The notes below the pieces were generated by a model, which was not told the DNA's origin, did not search any database, and worked only from the letters and a program-made list of their open reading frames with translations. From positions 1 to 64,000 of the forward strand of contig CBDIBC010000005.1 of NCBI GenBank assembly GCA_965276635.1: a stretch of DNA of 64,000 nucleotides, written 5' to 3'. Position 1 is the stretch's first letter. Every line of letters starts with the position of its first letter. Shown here piece by piece: positions 61,002 to 64,000 of this stretch. The DNA is from CBDIBC01 sp965276635. GTDB lineage: Bacteria > Actinomycetota > Acidimicrobiia > Acidimicrobiales > Palsa-688. A program made the translations under genes and the position numbers.

Positions 61002-63671
61002 CTACTGCATGGCGATGACCGCTTGGGCCGCAGCCAGGCGGGCGATCGGCACGCGGAACGGCGAGCACGACACGTAGTCGAGGCCGGCCCGGTAGAAGAA
61101 CTCGATGGACTCCGGGTCGCCGCCGTGCTCGCCGCAGACGCCCAGCTTCAGGCCCGGCTTGGTCGTCCGTCCCCGGGCCACCGCGTCGAGGACCAGCTGG
61201 CCCACGCCGCGCTGGTCGATGGTCTCGAACGGGTTGCGCTTCAACAGGCCCTGCTCGAGATAGGCGGTCATCATGCGGCCCTCGACGTCGTCGCGGCTGA
61301 AGCCGAATGTCATCTGGGTGAGGTCGTTCGTCCCGAAGCTGAAGAAGTCTGCCTCCTCGGCGATCTCGTCGGCGCGCACGGCCGCCCGTGGTGTCTCCAC
61401 CATGGTGCCGATGGTCACGTCCAGCTTCCGTCGCACTCCGGCCGTCTCGGTTGCGATGGCATCCTCCACCCACGAGCGGGCGAGGGCCAGCTCTTCGCGA
61501 GTGACGGTGAGGGGGATCATGATCTCCACCCGAGGCTTGCCGCCCACGGCCACGCGTGCGGCGGCGGCCTGCATCAACGCCCGTACCTGCATGGCGTACA
61601 AACCCGGCTTGATCACTCCCAGGCGAACGCCCCGAGTGCCGAGCATCGGGTTGACCTCGTGCCAGGCCTCCGCCGCCGCCAGCAGGGCCTCTTCCGCCAC
61701 GGTCAGGCCCGTGGTGACTTTCTTCAGCTCCAGCTCCTCGGTCGGCGGCAGGAACTCGTGCAGGGGTGGGTCGAGGAGGCGGACGGTCACCGGCAGGTTG
61801 TCCATGGCCTCCAGGATCTCCTCGAAGTCCGCCTTCTGAGCCATCCGCAGCTCCTCCAGGGCGGCGTCCTCCTCGGCCGGTGTCGACGCCAGGATCATCC
61901 GGCGGACGATGGGCAGGCGGTCCTCGGCGATGAACATGTGCTCGGTGCGGCACAACCCGATGCCCTCGGCGCCGAACTGCCGGGCGTTGCGGGCATCGGG
62001 ACCGTTGTCGGCGTTGGCCCGCACGGCCAGCTTGCCCTTGCGAACGGCGTCCGCCCACTTCAGCACGGTGGTGAACTGCTCGGTCGCCACTGACGACGAG
62101 AGCTGCACCTCACCGACGACGACTTCGCCCGAGGTGCCGTCGATGGAGATCACCTCACCCTCCCTCACCGTCTGCCCCTCCACCGCGAAGCCGCCATCGA
62201 CGATCCGCACCCGCTCGGCGCCCACCACGGCCGGCTTGCCCCATCCCCGGGCCACGACCGCGGCATGGGAGACCAGCCCGCCTCGAGCGGTGAGTATCCC
62301 CTCGGCGGCCAGCATCCCGTGCACGTCCTCGGGCGAGGTCTCCGAGCGGACCAGGATGACCTTCTCCCCCCTCGCCGCGGCCGCGGCGGCAGCGTCTGCC
62401 GTCAGGTAGACGCGACCCACGCCGGCGCCCGGCGAGGCGGCCAAGCCCTTGGTCAACACGGTGCCGGTGCCGGTGACGGCGACCGGCTTGCCATCCCGCC
62501 GGGCGAACTGCGGGTGGAGCACCTGATCGAGGTGATCGGCGGTGACCCGATTGATCGCCTCGTCCCTGGTGATCTTCCACTTGTGACCGGCCCGACCCTG
62601 GGGACGGGTCATGTCCACTGCCATGCGCAGCGCGGCCACGCCGGTCCGCTTCCCCACCCTGGTCTGCAGCATCCACAGCTTGCCCTGGTCGATGGTGAAC
62701 TCGGTGTCGCACATGTCCTGGTAGTGGGCTTCGAGCCGGGCAAAGATGGTCATCAGCTCGTCGAAGATGGCGGGGAAGCGGTCCTTCAGGGCGCCGAGAG
62801 GCAGCGTGTTGCGGATGCCGGCGACCACATCCTCGCCCTGGGCGTTGATCAGGAAGTCGCCGTACTCGCCCTGGGCGCCGGTCGCCGGGTCGCGTGTGAA
62901 GCCGACGCCGGTACCGGAGCGGTCGTCCCGGTTGCCGAACACCATGGTCTGCACGTTCACGGCCGTGCCTAGGTCGTGCGGGATCCGCTCGCGCACCCGG
63001 TAGGCAATCGCCCTGGCCCCGTTCCAGGACCGGAACACCGCCTCGACGGCGCCACGGAGCTGCTCAGCGGGCTCCTGGGGGAACGGCTCGCCTGTCGCCT
63101 GCTCTACCACCTTCTTGTAGGCGTCGCACAGCCCGGCCAGCGCACCCGCCGGCAGATCCGCGTCGCTCGCCACCCCAGCCCGGTCCTTGGCCTGGTCGAA
63201 CGGCTCGTCGAACAGGGCGCCGTCCATGTCCATCACGATCCGCCCATACATGGATATGAACCGGCGGTACGAGTCGTAGGCGAAGCGCTCGTCGCTCGTC
63301 TGCTCGGCCAGACCCTTCACCGAGGCGTCGTTCAGGCCCAGGTTCAAGACCGTGTCCATCATGCCGGGCATGGAGAACTTCGCCCCGGAGCGCACGCTCA
63401 CGAGGAGGGGGTCGGTGGCGTCGCCCAGCTTCTTGCCCATGGACCGCTCCAGCCGCCGGACGGCCCGGCCCACCTCGGCGTCGAGTCCTTCGGGCCAGCC
63501 GTCGCCCATGTAGGCGCGGCAGGCGTCGGTGGTGATGGTGAACCCCGGGGGCACGGGGAGGCCCAGCACCGATGTCATCTCCGCCAGGTTGGCGCCCTTC
63601 CCCCCGAGCAGGTCTTTCATGGCCATCGGCGCCTTGCGATACGAGTGATCGAAGGCGTACAGATACGGCAT
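61002..63671 (-). CDS. ppdK: Pyruvate, phosphate dikinase
   Basis: An 889-residue enzyme interconverting pyruvate + ATP + Pi and PEP + AMP + PPi. The N-terminal ATP-grasp domain has LLGGKGANLAEM. The phosphohistidine domain has GGLVSHAAVVARGWGKPAVV. The PEP domain has GLCRTEHMF, FGTNDLTQMTFGFSRDD and the catalytic cysteine in GVCGEHGGDP. Length fits bacterial PPDK (about 870-900). It precedes dnaG-rpoD and follows glyS on the same strand. Confidence 0.98.
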   Translation of the reverse strand: MPYLYAFDHSYRKAPMAMKDLLGGKGANLAEMTSVLGLPVPPGFTITTDACRAYMGDGWPEGLDAEVGRAVRRLERSMGKKLGDATDPLLVSVRSGAKFSMPGMMDTVLNLGLNDASVKGLAEQTSDERFAYDSYRRFISMYGRIVMDMDGALFDEPFDQAKDRAGVASDADLPAGALAGLCDAYKKVVEQATGEPFPQEPAEQLRGAVEAVFRSWNGARAIAYRVRERIPHDLGTAVNVQTMVFGNRDDRSGTGVGFTRDPATGAQGEYGDFLINAQGEDVVAGIRNTLPLGALKDRFPAIFDELMTIFARLEAHYQDMCDTEFTIDQGKLWMLQTRVGKRTGVAALRMAVDMTRPQGRAGHKWKITRDEAINRVTADHLDQVLHPQFARRDGKPVAVTGTGTVLTKGLAASPGAGVGRVYLTADAAAAAAARGEKVILVRSETSPEDVHGMLAAEGILTARGGLVSHAAVVARGWGKPAVVGAERVRIVDGGFAVEGQTVREGEVISIDGTSGEVVVGEVQLSSSVATEQFTTVLKWADAVRKGKLAVRANADNGPDARNARQFGAEGIGLCRTEHMFIAEDRLPIVRRMILASTPAEEDAALEELRMAQKADFEEILEAMDNLPVTVRLLDPPLHEFLPPTEELELKKVTTGLTVAEEALLAAAEAWHEVNPMLGTRGVRLGVIKPGLYAMQVRALMQAAAARVAVGGKPRVEIMIPLTVTREELALARSWVEDAIATETAGVRRKLDVTIGTMVETPRAAVRADEIAEEADFFSFGTNDLTQMTFGFSRDDVEGRMMTAYLEQGLLKRNPFETIDQRGVGQLVLDAVARGRTTKPGLKLGVCGEHGGDPESIEFFYRAGLDYVSCSPFRVPIARLAAAQAVIAMQ

Positions 63672-63738
63672 CAGGGCTTTCCTCCGGGCGAACGACAGTA
63701 CGTCGAGCCTAGTGACCGCGGCGGCCGTCGACGGCCGC

Positions 63739-64000
63739 TCAGGGAGCGAGGCGGGCCTGGATCTCGCCGACCAGCGCGGCGATCGGCACCCGCTTCTGCT
63801 CGGTGGTGTCGCGGTCGCGGATCGTCACCGCCTCGTCCTCCAGGGAGTCGAAGTCGACGGTCACGCACAGCGGGGTGCCGATCTCGTCCTGGCGCCGGTA
63901 CCGACGGCCGATGGCCTGGGTCTCGTCGTAGTCACACATGGCGACCGGCGCCAGCAGGCGGTACACCTCCTGGGCCAGCGGCACCAGCGTGTCCTTGCGC
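63739..64000 (-). CDS. glyS: Glycyl-tRNA synthetase, C-terminal end (runs off the window)
   Basis: The frame is open to the right edge. The visible 86 codons contain LAPVAMCDYDETQAIGRRYR and QDEIGTPLCVTVDFDSLEDE, then VTIRDRDTTEQKRVPI, the anticodon-binding domain end of the dimeric (bacterial GlyS/eukaryotic-type) GlyRS. It charges tRNA-Gly. The stop is 67 bp upstream of ppdK, so the two may be co-transcribed. Confidence 0.95.
   Translation of the reverse strand, partial: RKDTLVPLAQEVYRLLAPVAMCDYDETQAIGRRYRRQDEIGTPLCVTVDFDSLEDEAVTIRDRDTTEQKRVPIAALVGEIQARLAP

Noticed and set aside
61023..62093. 356-codon plus-strand frame
   Set aside because: Antisense to ppdK and without recognisable motifs.

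Overview
The window is a GC-rich actinobacterial chromosome segment. Lineage markers are a WhiB-family regulator, a group 1 (HrdB/SigA-type) sigma factor beside dnaG, an F420-type luciferase-like oxidoreductase, frequent GTG starts and many 4-nt stop/start overlaps (ATGA, GTGA). The gene set would suit an acidimicrobial or related deep-branching actinobacterium, but the species cannot be fixed from the sequence.

Bases 1-9,945 are a decayed accessory region. It holds the end of an IS256-family element, a three-gene cassette with a large serine recombinase, an IS21-type element with intact istB but ruined istA, a chimeric antitoxin-like/integrase-tail remnant, an MNT/HEPN toxin-antitoxin pair whose HEPN gene is frameshifted, a frameshifted secreted-protein gene and an AraC fragment. 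At least six single-base indels fall within about 3.5 kb here. None was noticed in the following 54 kb.

Bases 9,946-37,100 are housekeeping and lipid/CoA metabolism: an NAD(P)-binding protein, acyl-CoA synthetase, ferredoxin, an F420-type oxidoreductase, a histidine phosphatase, an MFS exporter, a zinc-ribbon protein with a class A PBP, acyl-CoA dehydrogenase, a polyphosphate group (Ppx/GppA and CYTH-CHAD), a zinc metallopeptidase and PEP carboxylase. These are followed by a kinase/vWA/PP2C triad of the TerY-P type behind a VIT1-family transporter, then an SDR, a thiolase, PadR, a PrmC-like methyltransferase, a MOSC protein, VapBC and an ArsR/SRPBCC pair.

Bases 37,557-45,871 carry the regulatory highlights. 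A tRNA-Val precedes a WhiB7-like gene whose leader shows an SD-preceded upstream ORF, a perfect intrinsic terminator and a mutually exclusive 14-bp antiterminator. A TPP riboswitch controls a CytX-type permease and a coupled APH-fold kinase. Beside it lie a ModA/WtpA-like lipoprotein and a fused ModB-ModC transporter.

Bases 45,855-53,711 hold envelope-glycan genes (GT87-like transferase, sugar epimerase, GT2, methyltransferase, DUF2064) and a three-gene unit of a membrane-anchored sulfite-oxidase-fold molybdoenzyme, a membrane protein and a duplicated-domain lipoprotein. The molybdate transporter 8 kb away may serve this enzyme.

Bases 54,153-64,000 hold tRNA-Met, a degenerate-GGDEF/EAL protein, an alpha/beta hydrolase, tRNA-Asn, a pterin carbinolamine dehydratase and the co-directional run glyS-ppdK-dnaG-rpoD (glyS runs off the edge). 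PPDK and PEP carboxylase together would convert pyruvate to oxaloacetate through PEP.
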